NCBI GenBank assembly: GCA_963752565.1
Contig: CAVVZC010000001.1
Span: forward strand, 1 to 64,000
Source of the DNA: UBA11574 sp963752565
GTDB taxonomy: Bacteria > Desulfobacterota > Desulfobacteria > Desulfobacterales > UBA11574
Direction: 5' to 3'
DNA length: 64,000 bases
Shown: positions 63,923 to 64,000 of the stretch, one piece after another
How the letters are laid out: each line of letters starts with the position of its first letter
Position numbering within the stretch: position 1 is the first letter of the stretch
The notes under the pieces: model-generated
Database searches by the model: none
What the model was told of the DNA's origin: nothing
Seen by the model: only the letters and a program-made list of their open reading frames with translations
Translations under genes and position numbers: made by a program

Positions 63923-64000
63923 ATTTTTATGATGCTTTGATAAAATCGTAAAACTGAATCTTGCATGAAAATTGTGAGAATCTTTATAATCCTTGAATTG

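Noticed and set aside
1..64000. tRNA, rRNA, CRISPR arrays, transposase genes
   Set aside because: Looked for cloverleaf-like tRNA ends, rRNA text, spaced repeats and transposase motifs by eye; none was convincing. A tRNAscan or Rfam run could change this.

Overview
The window looks like chromosomal DNA of a Gram-negative member of the Desulfobacterota, most likely a Desulfobacterales-type sulfate reducer or relative. This rests on family-level recognition only: a PEP-CTERM/PrsT exopolysaccharide system with sigma-54 regulation, a separate F0-only atp operon, a full set of lipid A/core genes, a DUF4416 gene, a yicC-remA-gmk cluster, and intergenic spaces full of hairpin-forming repeats. Base composition is AT-leaning, and the most AT-rich part is the O-antigen stretch near 46-49 kb.

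Layout. 0.3-11.5 kb (mostly minus strand): an exopolysaccharide operon running from a degenerate sigma-54-type regulator through a chain-length/co-polymerase protein, a bacterial tyrosine kinase, a polyprenyl-phosphate sugar transferase, two sugar-nucleotide epimerases and UDP-glucose dehydrogenase to an outer-membrane export protein. 12.2-18.5 kb: a CheY-like regulator, an intact sigma-54 activator, a tiny PEP-CTERM lipoprotein behind a near-perfect sigma-54 promoter, a PrsT-like TPR lipoprotein and an unrecognised membrane coiled-coil protein. 19-23 kb: rpsF-rpsR-DUF2232-rplI-dnaB. 23-34 kb: hflX, suhB, glcD-like oxidase, dnaA with a candidate origin, pdxA, uvrA. 34.6-36.3 kb: atpZ-atpI-atpB-atpE. 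36.4-44.2 kb: housekeeping genes (pyrK, pgeF, rfaE2, comF, rlmB, gmk, remA, yicC, DUF4416, Trm112-like). 44.4-63.9 kb: an LPS locus, with a decorated and partly decayed O-antigen part (UDP-xylose synthase, methyltransferases, sulfotransferase, glycosyltransferases, fucosyltransferase-like) and then the conserved core/lipid A genes (waaC, waaF, lpxL, waaE-like, lpxK, waaA, lptG).

How it works together. The two ends of the window are two envelope-glycan factories. The first makes, polymerises and exports an extracellular polysaccharide. Its regulators probably also switch on a surface PEP-CTERM lipoprotein. The second builds lipid A, the heptose core and outer LPS sugars.

Three things deserve attention. 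(1) Nine genes carry frameshifts, and every one can be resolved as net single-base insertions, mostly clustered in 2.5-11 kb. That points to insertion-type sequence errors rather than gene decay. (2) GxxExxY genes (PD-(D/E)XK-like) lie inside pairs of inverted repeats, in two intact copies and one internally deleted copy. These units and unrelated short repeat elements sit right at stop codons of host genes, and one unit supplies the last codons of an epimerase. (3) The regulator of the EPS operon has lost its receiver aspartate, the Walker B glutamate and the sigma-54 contact loop, while an intact paralogue lies divergently next to it.
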